From contig WMCF01000112.1 in NCBI GenBank assembly GCA_009792885.1, positions 542,870 to 606,869 of the forward strand: a DNA stretch of 64,000 nucleotides, in the 5' to 3' direction. A program made the position numbers and the translations under genes. Source of the DNA: Eremophila alpestris peregrina. Taxonomy: Eukaryota > Chordata > Aves > Passeriformes > Alaudidae. Below, piece by piece: positions 1 through 11,549 of the stretch. The notes under the pieces are model-generated. The model was not told the origin of the DNA. It did not search any database and saw only the letters and a program-made list of their open reading frames with translations. The first letter of the stretch is position 1; each line of letters begins with the position of its first letter.

Positions 1-468
1 GAAGTTCACAGGCAGCTGGAAAAATGGATTCTCCCCTGCCCACGGCAGTGTCTGGGCTTTTATATTCTAAATTACATTAACATTGTTTTTCTCTAAACAC
101 TAATAACTAAAACCCATGTCATGTAGTGAAATTTTACCTTTACCAATCCTAAAAACTCATCACCCTTTGCAAAGAGGAAAAGGAAGACAGAAACATGTGC
201 TCTTATCACACCGATCTGCCTCCATCTTGACTCCATTTATGTCTATGTAGCAAAATATAAAAATCCTTCTACACACCCAGTGACATAACAAAAATCACAC
301 CAATCAAACCCTTGTGACCTCCAAATCCTCAGACAGCCCTGACAGTGCTTTTCCCATGGGCTGAGACCAAAAACCTCCACTGTTTCAGGCACAGGCCAGG
401 GAGGACCTACCCCCCCTGTCCAGGCTCCTGCCCATCCAGGAGAACCAGAGAGATACTCTGGTTTGCCA
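1..468 (-). mobile_element. ERV-type LTR, minus strand, cut by the window start
   Basis: The reverse complement of this segment aligns along its whole length with 62937-63405, at roughly 90 percent identity by eye and with nearly equal length (468 against 469 bases). Read on the minus strand it starts with TGGCAAACCAG, next to base 468, and carries a TATAAAAG box near base 60. The sequence stops at the window edge before the polyadenylation signal seen in the other copy. No polypurine tract precedes the 5' end and no retroviral coding sequence lies at 469 and beyond. It is therefore either a solo LTR or the 5' LTR of a provirus lying outside the window. The family is inferred from LTR architecture; I cannot assign a named subfamily. 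The two copies differ by small indels and by decayed CpGs, which indicates independent, old insertions. Confidence 0.75.
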
Positions 469-946
469 TTACAGAAGTGATTTCCAGACCCAGGTGTAGT
501 TTGGTACCAGTGGGTTAGCACAGGAACCTTGCAAACCACATCACTTCCCTCTTCAAAAAATGAGAATAACTCTTACCTACACAGCTGAGGCTGTGGAGTT
601 TATGTAAGTTTTAATCCATCAAGCTGAGCCATCCTCAGTCATCACAGTGTTAGTTTTTGAAAGATGATTGGAGTGCTTCCAGTTGAATTAGCATCACACG
701 TTTCAATGGATGTGAAATTTGGGTTTTAATGAGCAGAAACCACCCCCTGCTTTGGAAGAGAGCAGTGTTATCACTATTGCTCTCTTATCTGAGAGCCCTG
801 GTTATGGCCCATAGTAAAATCCTTCTTGCAAAGAGCTCTGAAAGAGAAACAGATAAATAGAAAAGCAAGGAAGTGCAAGTGCACGATAGGCAGAAGCCTT
901 AATGTGTCAGCAATCTTACTGCATTTTGCTCTTCGTTTCTCCTCAG
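469..946. other. Non-coding flank upstream of a candidate exon
   Basis: This is unique-looking A+T-rich sequence. Its last 40 bases look like a 3' splice region, with a TTAC branch-like motif whose A is at 918, about 28 bases before a pyrimidine-rich tract ending in CAG at 946. I see nothing else. Confidence 0.4.
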
Positions 947-1031
947 CAAATGGGAAGTTTCAGGAGATAATTACAGAACAAATAACGAGCATTGTCAGCA
1001 TTAGCCACCCCAAAGAGAGAAGCACAAGATG
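947..1031 (+). other. Candidate internal exon (85 nt), unidentified
   Basis: The segment is bounded by a pyrimidine-rich acceptor (TTTCTCCTCAG ending at 946) with a plausible branch point at 918, and by a strong donor (AGATG followed by GTGAGT from 1032). Only one of the three frames is open across it. That frame starts with the last two bases of a split codon, gives 27 residues that begin NGKFQEII and end PKERSTR, and leaves two bases for the next exon (phase 1 in, phase 2 out). The peptide is polar and not low-complexity, but I do not recognise it. It could be an exon of a large gene whose intron fills the rest of the window, a lncRNA exon, or a chance arrangement. One open frame in 85 bases is not rare, so the splice sites carry most of the weight. 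Confidence 0.27.
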
Positions 1032-3300
1032 GTGAGTGTTCCACGGTGCTTGTTTAAAAGTGTCAGTGAGACGGGTAAAGGAAGGTTGGAGGAGCACGAG
1101 GTAAAGATGGGAAACAGAGAGCTGGGATCATGGGGGGAAGTGTCAGAGTTAGGGCAGCAGTGCAAAGGAGCTCGTGTCTCAGACAGAGACTTAATTGTCC
1201 TTATTGCTCTTTTAACACTAATGACAAAAATTCTGGAGCAAAAAACCATGTCAGGAAAAAAACCAAAAAGTATGAATGAAGGGAAGAATGAGAAACTCTT
1301 CCATGAATAAAATTGTTATTTCCTGATAAAGGGCACCTCCTCTTGCTGAGTGAGGTCGGATGATCCCTTGGGCTCCTCTTAACCAGCTCCCTGCACTTGC
1401 AATGAAATCTGAGTGGGTTCTCAGGGGAAGAAGGGTTTGTGATTTCTGAGGATTGTGACCCAGTAGAAGCACCCTCTGTAGAAATGTTGAAATGCTTCAA
1501 GCCACAGTTCTGCCTTTGGTCTACAAATAATTTTTATATCAGGTCTAAGGAATAAATCTTCTTGAGAAGTGATAAAATTCTTCATCCTGCACATTTAAAA
1601 TACACCAAGATAAAATAAATAACCATGAAGGGTAATAGTGTGTTAGCACAGGTGGTATCTCCATTGTTCTTCTTTATATTTTTTTGTATTTTATAGATGT
1701 TTTTTAAAGACATGAATATACTCAACTACTTTATTTATGTTCCACTATTAAGAAAAGTTCAGAAAGATAAAATTGAATGTTTTGGTTTTTTCCTTGGAAT
1801 AAAGAAGAATTAGAATGAGACTTACAGTGCAATTTATACTCCATATCCATCCAGTCTTGGATGCTTTTTCTGACAGGGGCCAGCACTGGGGAGAGTCAGA
1901 GAGTCTCCCACTTAACCATTCTAGTAAAATCTGTTTTCTAAATAAATATTTTCAACAATAGATCTGGCTAACATATAGAAATGGCTTCATTTTCTTTTGT
2001 CATAAGATTTGCAACATTTAGGTCGTACTTAGTGCAAGGACAAAGAAACAGTAAGATTTTCACTTGATGGCCCCCATTTCATCAGTAGCAGGAGTAGGTC
2101 AGGGCAATTAAAGTACATCTCATAAAACTGTCTGCCTCCCTACTCTGCAACTTGATTATTCTGTATAAATTTTCAACTGAAACTGTAAAATCTGCCATAT
2201 TTATATTATAATATGAAGCTGTAATGGTGTGAAACCTCTCCATTTGCTCATGTCTGTCCACAAAAGTGAGATTTTGAGTGAATTTTGTTCTTTAGAGTCT
2301 GTAAGAAAATGACAGACTTCATCCTTTAGAAATCTGTTTTACTGCACTCTGTTATTTCAAAGTTACATAATTTTTTTTCCTACCCACTTGAAAGAAAAAT
2401 TAAAACAAATTCCAGCAATATCTGTGGGTAAGATTTTTGAAGAGAAAAATGACACCACACAAAATATTCTTTGGAACTTAATAAGAACGTGACTATTTTA
2501 CAACTTAAAAAGAGCAAACTTTTACATCCTCGTGGCAGTGCCAGTTGCATTCCCTTTTTCAAATGTTGTTAAAAATTAGAAAGCATAGAAGCTTTCAAGC
2601 ACTGAAGATTAATCCTCCCTCCCAGAAAGATATAGATTGTAGTCAAATTCTATAAACCTCCTTTTGCTTCTAGCTACATATTTTTAAGTATAATTCTGAA
2701 GCAATATCAAAGCAGATGGTGCAACAGCAGCATTGAAAAAGCATTTGGTGTATTGTAAGTGTCAGGTTAGAATTCACAACCTGATGAATTGCCCACAAGT
2801 TCAGTGCTAAAACGGTGCCATTTCTGTTTTAAAATAACTAAGTTAGAAACTATTTTCAGAACTGGAATTAAAATTAAAAAAGAGAATAAATAACCCATAT
2901 GTCCCTTGTTGTTTTTAAGTATTTAAGTGTCAACTGGAATTGTGAAAGCAAGGGTTATGTGCATTGAATTGCTATAAAACTTTCCATTTGTTCAGAATTT
3001 CCATGCTGTGTGAGCAGTGTTTTCAAAGACCATTGCAGCTGGTTTTGTCAGCTCATGCAGTAGATTGGAGTTTTACATAATACTTCAGGAGCAAACACTC
3101 TTGGCTTTGAAGGAAACTTTGTTTTAAAGGTAACAAATTCCCAACAATATCACTGGCTGGAAGCAAAGAGATCTTCCTCAGGTGATGGATAAAAATTGAC
3201 CTTTCTAACTATGAATAATGTCAAGTGCTGAAGCCATAAAGTTCAGTTTCCTCACAACTATAAGACTACATGATGCTATTCTATATTTCTATTCAGGAGG
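1032..3300. other. A+T-rich non-coding stretch
   Basis: The ORFs here are short, overlap on both strands and resemble nothing I know. There are no tandem repeats beyond short A or T runs and no recognisable transposon. It is compatible with intron or intergenic DNA. Confidence 0.5.
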
Positions 3301-5480
3301 GAAAAAAAAAAAGCTTAGGATTTCTTTCATACTGTAGATAAGAGGAGACAGCTCCCATTTAGCTGGCAATTCCCACAAAGAAATTTGAGGTTTTATACCC
3401 CTGTTTCAGTGCCAGAGGATTCATGGGTTTCCATTTAGACGCTGAGAAGACAGAGGGCTGTAAGAAGCTGTGGAATAAGAAGTTTCCAGAGAGTAAGAAA
3501 GTGCTTATTCTGTGTTTCTGTGCTCTCCTCGTTAGGCACAGAATGCCCCTGTGCTGCTGTGACAGCATCACTTACCTGGTCCCTGATAACGCAGCCAGGA
3601 GCTGTCTCTGCGAGGAGAGCCAGGCATTGATTTGTTCCAGGAGCTCTGCTGGTTCATCGGCAGCCCTGTGGGCTTTGGGAGAAGTGGAAGAGCAGAGTGT
3701 AGCTGGTTTGTGGGTGTGCTGCCACACTGGGACTGATGCTGGGGTAACGGGGAGCAGCACACGGTGACACCGGGGTGTTTGATGCTGCTGCCCTGGGGCT
3801 GGGGATGAGGCCACAAGGGGCCTGAGCCTGCATTCCCTGAGTTACTTCCATATTTCCTTGTGCCTCTGCTTCTCCCCTCGACAGAGAGCTCTTGGAGGGC
3901 TTAGCTGTGTGTTTTATCAGATTCTGGCTCGCAGATGATCTTCAAGAGGGGAAGATCACTGCCTTTGAGGACAGAGTTAGCAGTAATACCTGCAGCATCA
4001 CTGCCACAAAGCCACCTGCAGGAATTCAATTTCCCAGGCAGTGCTGAGGGTTTGGTGCTCCTGCAGTGCCTGTGGCAGTGGAAAGACAGGAGCATTGCAG
4101 GTCACCAGGTGTACCCCAGATCTGAGACTGGCTCGTTCTGCTGCAGGGAGGAGAAGCCTCCTCCTGTTTGGTTCAGTAGGGTTTCCAATATATTGATCCA
4201 TGGAGAAGGCAGCTGCCTCTCCAGAGTCTACAAAAATGAGATGCCTAGCTAGAAGAGCTCTAGTGAATATCAAGTTTGTGGCTATGAACATAATACATGA
4301 GGCATGCTGTTTTAGAGATATCCAAAATGCTATACTAAAAAAACAAATCATGAGATTCTGAGGTGAGGAAAGGACAAAAGGGGGGGGCTCTTTGTCTATG
4401 AGTAAGTTTTTTTCTCCTGCTATGAGGCAGAGCTGATCTTTAATCAGAACTTCAGTGAATTTAATATATACTGTATGTGTTTTAGTACCTATAACCTTAT
4501 TTCTTGCTTGGTTTCTTGAAGGGAAAATAGCCTTTCCCCAGGATTTGTTTTTAATGAAATGTGGGTAATGTGTTTTTGTGAGCTTACAAGAGTGATGCCA
4601 TGAGACTGCTCTGGGAGGAAGCATGAGGAGGAGTCCTTTCCCATCTGTCCTTGAAGGACACTGGCCTTGGAAATCACTCTGCAGGCAGATGCCTCTGCCA
4701 GGTCTGTGCTGCTGGTGGCTCTCAGGTGGTGACAGTGGTGTGAGCATGTTACCTCCAAAACTGCAGACCAGGGGGTAAAGAACTGTTGTTTGTGCTCTTT
4801 CCTCTGGGATAAGTCAGTGCTTTCCCAATTAATTAAACATAGCCTCACAGTTAAGGCAGAAATGTGCATTGTGAACTCCTGTGCAGCTGTGAGCTCAGGA
4901 GAGGGTGGTTTGCATATCTGTGCAGGAAAGACAACTTCCTTTTTTGCAGGCACTTGGCCTGGGAATACCAAGGAAAGTTATTCTTAAAGTTGGTCCTGTT
5001 CTGGCATGAATGTTCAAGTAGGATAATGCAGGATTTGTTTACTTCTACCTTACACAGCTGTATTTTTTAATGGAATCCTGGTGTTCTGTCTTTCCTGACT
5101 TCCTAAAGTTAATGTTGTAAACAACCTTGGCGTTTACAAAAAGCCTGAAAACCTCCAAGTGAGTGAAGTGATTCTTGCACTGGCATGAAAATGGGTCATG
5201 GTTTGGGCATGTTTTAGGAGGTCTGCAGTTATTTCCTCCCTACTTTAGATATGTTTGGAAAAGCTGCTGTGTGACAGCTGATAGGCAGATGAGCTGACAC
5301 CACACTTGAGAGGGTATTTGAGGTGTTATCAGCAGCATGACCACAATCAAAGGTAACAGTGAACAAACCAAATAATCTTGATACTCTTCTGCTGCCTGAA
5401 GGTCCAGGAGGGAGGGATGTGGCTGCTTGTGGTCCTCAGTCATGGGCTGCATTCTTTTTTAACGATTAAAAAGTAAAAAA
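3301..5480. other. GC-richer segment with the longest unrecognised ORFs
   Basis: This segment is richer in G+C than its surroundings and keeps scattered CpGs at about 3590-3930. It holds a 249-codon minus-strand ORF (4747 down to 3998) and an overlapping 160-codon ORF in another minus frame (4971 down to 4489). The 249-codon ORF starts with an ATG that has A at -3. It has no recognisable domain; its middle is hydrophobic and aromatic and its C-terminal part is Glu/Leu/Ala-rich. I see no signal peptide, repeats or family motifs. An ORF this long is uncommon by chance in a window of this size, but stop-poor GC-rich DNA can produce one. A run of eight G lies at 4380-4387. A real gene, a decayed pseudogene and chance all remain possible, with chance most likely. 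Confidence 0.2.
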
Positions 5481-7944
5481 AAAAATGAAGAGAGAAATGT
5501 GCCCTGAGCATCCTCAGCTGTGACCCACTGTATTATTCCTTTGGTTGCATTGCATATTCAGATGATGCTAAAGGTGATATCTAAACCCAGGCTGACTCTG
5601 TTGTGCAAGGCCAAGTTAAAGCAATGCTTCCCAGCACTCTGGCCCTATGATGAGAAATGAAAATACTGAGAAGGCTTTGCCTAACTTCCCTCCACAAGTG
5701 TCTGACACGGCTTCTGTGCTCGGGTTAGTTGCCTTGGAAACCAGTGGCTGTGCACATGGGCACGGAGCAGGGCTGCAGTGTGTGGACGTGGCCCTTGGGG
5801 GCCCCATTACTGAATTTCTTATGTTTAGAAATACTTTGTAATAAGGCCCCTGGTGTCACTTATTAGCAGTAAAGTGTAGGGCAGCCTTCATCAGCATCAA
5901 CTGCCAATTTGTTTCTTATGGAAATGAATCCACGTTGATGGCGTGTAAGACTTTTTGGAGATTTTCTGCTGGAACAGAATTCTCACTTGCTCTTTTCATG
6001 CTGCCACTTGACACACACTTCTCTAATTTGCGTGCTTTTCTACTCATTATATTGATTTCAGCCTTCTCGGTGAAATGAAGTAACAACTTGCAAGGGGAAG
6101 ATGGGCAGAGAGAGAGGAAATAAACTCATGGAGAAGCATTTTGTCTGCACCATGTTCTGCCTTAAATTACAGTACTGGAGTTGAAGCAATTTTAATCTTC
6201 ACTGACTAATCTGCCTTTTTCTTTTTCTTTTTTTTTTCCCAAAGTTTTGTGCCTTCATCTTTGCTATATGGTGTTTTGATTCTCTTTAAAATGCAAACTA
6301 AAATATTAACATTTAAGGGAATGTCATAGAAATGAATATATGCCCATCTCATTTCTTCTATTACCTATTTCATTTTTTCTATTACCTCTTAGGAAGTGCA
6401 GAGATGAGTAAGATATTTAAAAGGCTATAAGCTAGCCAGATACCTGGTGTAAAGCCAATTTCAGTTACAAGGCAAGTTCTGGATGAAAAGTTTGGGTCCA
6501 GGGCTGTGCAAGACTTTTTGTGGTAGGTTTTGTGGGATTTTTGTGGGTTTGTGGGCCACTATTTTGGCTTCATTTTCCTGCAAATGTTGCAAATCTGCCT
6601 GTATTGTGTGAGCATGTCCCAGAAATCCTACAGCCCCTGTTTATTGTGGTGATCAATCCACAGCACAACAGGTCCCCATCCCCTCCCCAAGGGAAATGCA
6701 TAAATTTCTCTTCAGAGCTGACATCCTGGTGTGCTGGTCAAAGAAAGAGAGAAGGAGACAGAGAAAGGCATTTCCCTCTTCCTGTTGAGTCCATTGGTGT
6801 CCTTCACTGACAGCTGAGAGATGTTTGATGGGAAAGGCTAAACACTGCTGCAGGAGGCAGGCAAATATGAGAATTCAATTTAAAACCCAAAGATCTTTTG
6901 GTATTATCTTTTAATTAAAAATCCCAGAAAAAACAAGCCTGAAAAGCTGAGAGAAATGAGAAGGATATACTCAATAAATGGCCTTTTCATGCAATCCCAT
7001 TTTGGGGTCTTTAAGAATCTCTTTGCTTCACGGTTGAGTTCCTATAATCTAAGCTGTACATACACTCCTATACACAAAGATCAGTATCTTTTGAGTAAAC
7101 TCCTTCCTTGTCATTAAGACTTGACATTTCTGTTCATTGTGGCTGCCTCTCTGCAATAAACTTTCCTCAGAGGATACACAAACTCTATTTTCAGATGTGA
7201 ATACCAGGAAGGGGCTGCATGTGGAATAGGGAGAAGGAGTTATTCTTGCTCACAGAGGCTGAGTGGAGAGGCACATGATTTACTGACATATCCTACACGT
7301 TTCAGACAAGAGGGGATATAGAAATCAGGGAAACATGGTGGACTGTTAGGTTTCTGGTCTCATGTAATCTCTCACCCAGGCAGGTTTGTTTTCCTGTGGA
7401 AAATTCTCTTCTATTTTCCACAGTGGAGGTTTAAATGTCTTTGGTGCTCAGGCATTTGATACTTGTGAGGTTGTACCAGAGCCAGGATATTTCATTGGTA
7501 GGCTGTCTCCTAATATTCCATTGAAATAAAAAAAGAGTTCCTCTAAGGAGAAATTCTAATGAAATACTGCCACTGCAAAAACTGAGTCTAGAAAGACCCT
7601 GCAAGAAAAATGAATGGTGAAACTCCCTGGACAGGAAAAAAGAAAAAGATTAAATTTAAAATGGCAAACAATGGAAGAGAATCCTTTAACAAGAACAAAT
7701 CTAAATTGCTTGAACTTCATTGTGCAAAAGGTCTCAATTTCAGAAGGCTGCTTTTCTTCCACCATCATCTCTTAATTACAGTGAAAGTGTCCCTTGAATG
7801 CCTGACATCATTTATAATCAGATCTTTCATTGTTGCTCATGATCCTCTCATTGTTAAAATTGTTATTTATACATATATGCAAATGATTAATATTTAAAAA
7901 CCCTATGAGTTGAGAACTCTAAGTTGTAATTTTTTTGCTTGCAG
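5481..7944. other. A+T-rich non-coding stretch
   Basis: I see only the small 21-bp duplication at 6350-6390, oligo-T and oligo-A runs, and short ORFs without similarity to anything known. The last 20 bases form a T-rich acceptor-like tract ending in GCAG at 7944. Confidence 0.5.
6350..6390. repeat. 21-bp tandem duplication (2 copies)
   Basis: Two adjacent units of about 21 bases share the core TTCTATTACCT, the second ending slightly early. They differ at a few positions, so the duplication is not recent. Confidence 0.6.
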
Positions 7945-8048
7945 TCGAATGAGAATATGCATAATTATCACTCAGAATTTTCATCCCCCCCCAAAAAAAC
8001 CCACCCCAAGACCAGTAAACAAGATCATCTCTTGAAAAGAAGCCTTAG
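7945..8048 (+). other. Weak candidate exon (104 nt)
   Basis: A T-rich acceptor ending in GCAG at 7944 and a donor CTTAG/GTGAGC at 8049 bound a segment whose first frame is open throughout (34 codons plus two bases; it begins SNENMHNYH). It contains C8 followed by A7 (7985-7999), which is unusual inside a conserved exon. It does not join in frame to the candidate exon at 947-1031, because that junction meets a TGA. I think chance is more likely than a real exon. Confidence 0.1.
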
Positions 8049-11000
8049 GTGAGCTATCAGTGGGATTTCACACTGCCCCAACCTTTCCTGTTTTAGTCTG
8101 ATTCCCTCTAAGTTGCAGTTACACTTTTATCTATTCCCTGTGGTTGTCAGGGATGTTGAAGCAATATTTGCTTTCCCAAGGCTGCATCCTAAAGGATAAA
8201 TCCTGGCCACTGGGGACAGAAAGTGGGTATTTGCTGCTCTGCCCAGCAGAGATGACTTCTGCATGAGAGGAAGTAAAATAATCAAGTTTCCTCCTTTTTA
8301 TGTGCGAATCTTCCACACAGTATCTCAGGGCACTCTGTTTCAAAGTTATTTAGATTGAAGCAGACCTTTGCCATTCTAGTAAAAACCGTAAGAATTTTTC
8401 TTCTTACTGTTCTTTCTAAAACTCTTGAATGCCTGAGCCCCCATTACTCTTCTTCATATGATAGATTCAAACTAATGTTAATAATTAAATTTAATTCTGT
8501 ACTGATATTTTGCTAAAGAAGTAAAAGCTGAAGTGGTTGCAATCTCTACGTTATTTGAAATACCTTTTTGTGACTCTTCATTACCTTGGAAGAACTTTCT
8601 GGCAATGGCACAGTAGTAAAAATATTCAGGGAAAGGTTGAGCTCAGAAGTTGCAGTAGTTGCTCACAGTGTGTGTAATATTATTTGAACCTCATAATTTT
8701 CATCTAGCACAGAATATCATATTGAGAGGATCATGCCATGAACCACTCACATACACTGAATTTTTGTGATGTGTTCTTCTGCATTAATTGTTTCTCTCAG
8801 TGGTGGCTGAAACCTGCTGAGCTTAAAATGTCCAAGGAAGGTGTAAGGGGGAGTATTGAGGACTCAAGTGCCAAATCCTGACATTTTCCAGTGACTGCTG
8901 TCAGTCTGAACGTTTTGCTGTTGTACACACAGAAATACTTTCACAGGGCTGAGTGTTTTGGAGGCAGAGGCAGCCAGATGTGACTGGAGCAGACATTTCT
9001 CCAGGTGAGCCTCCCAAAGGGCTCCTCCTGGGTGTTATCCTCAGTGTTACATGCCTCCTCTCATCACCTGCTGCTCAAAACCAAATGAAAATGCAGGCTA
9101 CTTTCTTTAAAAACTTGATAGGGGGATATCTTCAATGGCTCCTCTTTCAATGTCTGTAGCATTAAAGTAAATTTACCCTAAGTGTAGGATGTCTGAAAAT
9201 TTGCATTCATGAAAACTCCCAGGCTTTTATAATCAGCACAGTCTCCCTGCCTAAAGCTGTGGCATTGCACATGGAGAATCAAAGTTCCTGTGATTCCTTA
9301 GCAAGTGTCCAGCAAAATGAGAGCAAACACACTGCCCTGTGAGAGAGCAGTGAGATGGAAAGGTCTTGGATGTGTCTGATCCCAAACTGCTCTTCCTGAG
9401 AATTCCTTTAGGTCAGTAGAGATGAGAAGAGGCAAACAAACAAAGCCACTAGATCACTGTTCCCACATACTCCAGATATCTGTGGTAGAACTGTGAGGGC
9501 TCAGAGAGGGATGTCTGAAGGCAGAGCTGTGTGATTTGGTGTGAATTGCCAGTTTGGTAATTGAGGAGTGACTATTCCCACTCTCTCCCTTCCACTCAGG
9601 CTCTGCACAGAGCCAATTACAGCTGCTGTTTGTATTGGGGTGCAGTGATCTCTCTTTGGAAATAATTCATAATTCCTCCTTCTTTCCCGAGACTCTAAGC
9701 AAGCACCACTGGCTGTTTCAGGCATGTGAAGGAGTTATATTTAAAAGCAGGGATAGATGCTTCAGATAACAGCTTCCTTGGAGGCACTGTGCCTAACTCT
9801 AGTCTGGCTGCTGCCACAAGGGTCCTGACCCAGCTTTGTTGGTTGGGAGGAATAATCTGCCATCAACACTGCCTTTGCTTACCTGATCCTTGCCCTCCAT
9901 GTCTCCTGAAGGAGCCTCACCTGTCTGTCCTAGAGATGATGTGCAGCCTTTCTAATGCCAGTAACCCTGGGAATCCTCTCCCAGAGGGGGCACCAGTTTC
10001 ATTCCATGGAGTTAAAAATGGATCTAAATCAAAGGGATGTTTGAGTTGCCACTGAGAGCCTGAGTGAAGCTGGATCAGTACTAGCAGAGGTGGGAAGATG
10101 ATGAAAATGTCCCCTGGTGACTGAAATCCCTGGGGATATCTGTGGCCCCAGGCAAGGCAGCTGCTGCCCAGCTGCTCCTCCTGCATCCTGCTCCCTGGGG
10201 ACTGCCAGTGATGGCTGCAGGAGTCTTGGCCAGCCCTTTGGCAGGTGCTGCCCCTGGGCACTGATTGAAGCCACTTTCAGGCTCCTCCTTGAAGCCCCTC
10301 CAGTCTGAGCTCCTGGTGTAGCCCTCCCTGGCTCTTACATTTGAAGCAGCACTTCACAATGGGCTCATGTTTGGGTGATATTGATCCCCTCACTTTAGTT
10401 GTATGCAAAAATACAATAAAGATCATTAAATAATGTTACCTTCCCTGTGTAAGTTAAAACCCTAAGATTTAATATGAAAGATTTTGTGGGGATGGGGGCT
10501 GATTGAAACAAGATTTTACTAAAGGTGCAAATTGATAAAAAAGAGCATATCATGGTTACAAAATAAAAATGTTAGTTGATATTTTTGAAACAGATAAGCT
10601 TATTGGGGAAAGGTTATTTATTTGGACACTTTGACCTTTGGAAGTAATACAGTGAAATATGCTAACACAGACTACTCTTTTGCTTTTTAAATATTTATTT
10701 CAGAGCCTTATAAAAATAACAGTCTCGTTTTCAGGAAGGATTTGGTGTAATCACAGGGTGTTTGCAGTTACAATTAAGGTACGTGTGGCACTTGCTGCCA
10801 ATTACTTTAATTGATGTGGAAGTCTGAGCACATCTTAAGAGGGCAGGATTTCCCTGCCTGAACTGAGCCTTCCTCAAAGACCAGCAGGAAAAGTGTGTGT
10901 GGAAGAGGGAAGGAGAAAGCCAAGTACAACAGAAAACCTGTCTCTAAGGGGACCTGAACCAGGAACAGAATGGGATCTTGGCGTAGCTAAAAAAATCATC

Positions 11001-11448
11001 ATCATCTTGAATTTCTTTTAAATTCTTTGCTTGTTTTTAATCTAATCTGCCAATTGACCTCACCTGTTCCCATAAGAGGAATAAACTTTGCATTAGAATT
11101 TTGACTCAAATGTTAAAATTTTGTATGATTTAAATTGGATGCAGTGTGGGCCAGGAGAAATTTTGTGTTTCTCCTGATGATGCTGCAGTGTCACAGGAAA
11201 GAGAGAAGGTAACAAATTTAACCTGTTTTGCAATAGTAGCTGCTCCAAAGATTTGGGGTTTTTTGCAAGTAGAGAGGTAGCCAAGGTGTGATCCACTCCT
11301 GTAGGATTGCAGAGGCAGCCTGCTTGACCTGTGCATGGTTGAAGCTGTCAGTTCAGCTTTCTTGATGTAAAGGAAGGGTTAATTTGGGGGAAAGCAATTT
11401 TCCCTCAAGCTTCTCTCAGCACTGAGCTGCATTAAGAGGTGTCTGTGT
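8049..11448. other. Non-coding stretch with a GC-richer patch
   Basis: This is mostly featureless A+T-rich DNA. The interval 9720-10330 is GC-richer and produces overlapping ORFs of 60-114 codons on both strands, none recognisable. A 72-nt splice-flanked segment at 8933-9004 is open in one frame but is weak evidence. I see no transposon or tandem repeat. Confidence 0.4.
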
Positions 11449-11549
11449 GCTGTGATCCCAGTGCAGCTCCAGGTTTGGGAAGAGGGGCTGTGATCCCAGT
11501 GCAGCTGCAGGTTTGGGAAGAGGGGCTGTGATCCCAGTGCAGCTCCAGG
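11449..11549. repeat. 38-bp tandem repeat, about 2.7 copies
   Basis: Units begin at 11449, 11487 and 11525 with GCTGTGATCCCAGTGCAGCT. The first two are full length and differ by a single substitution visible by eye; the third stops after 25 bases. The high identity suggests a young expansion. The short minus-strand ORFs covering it are by-products of the repeat. Confidence 0.95.
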
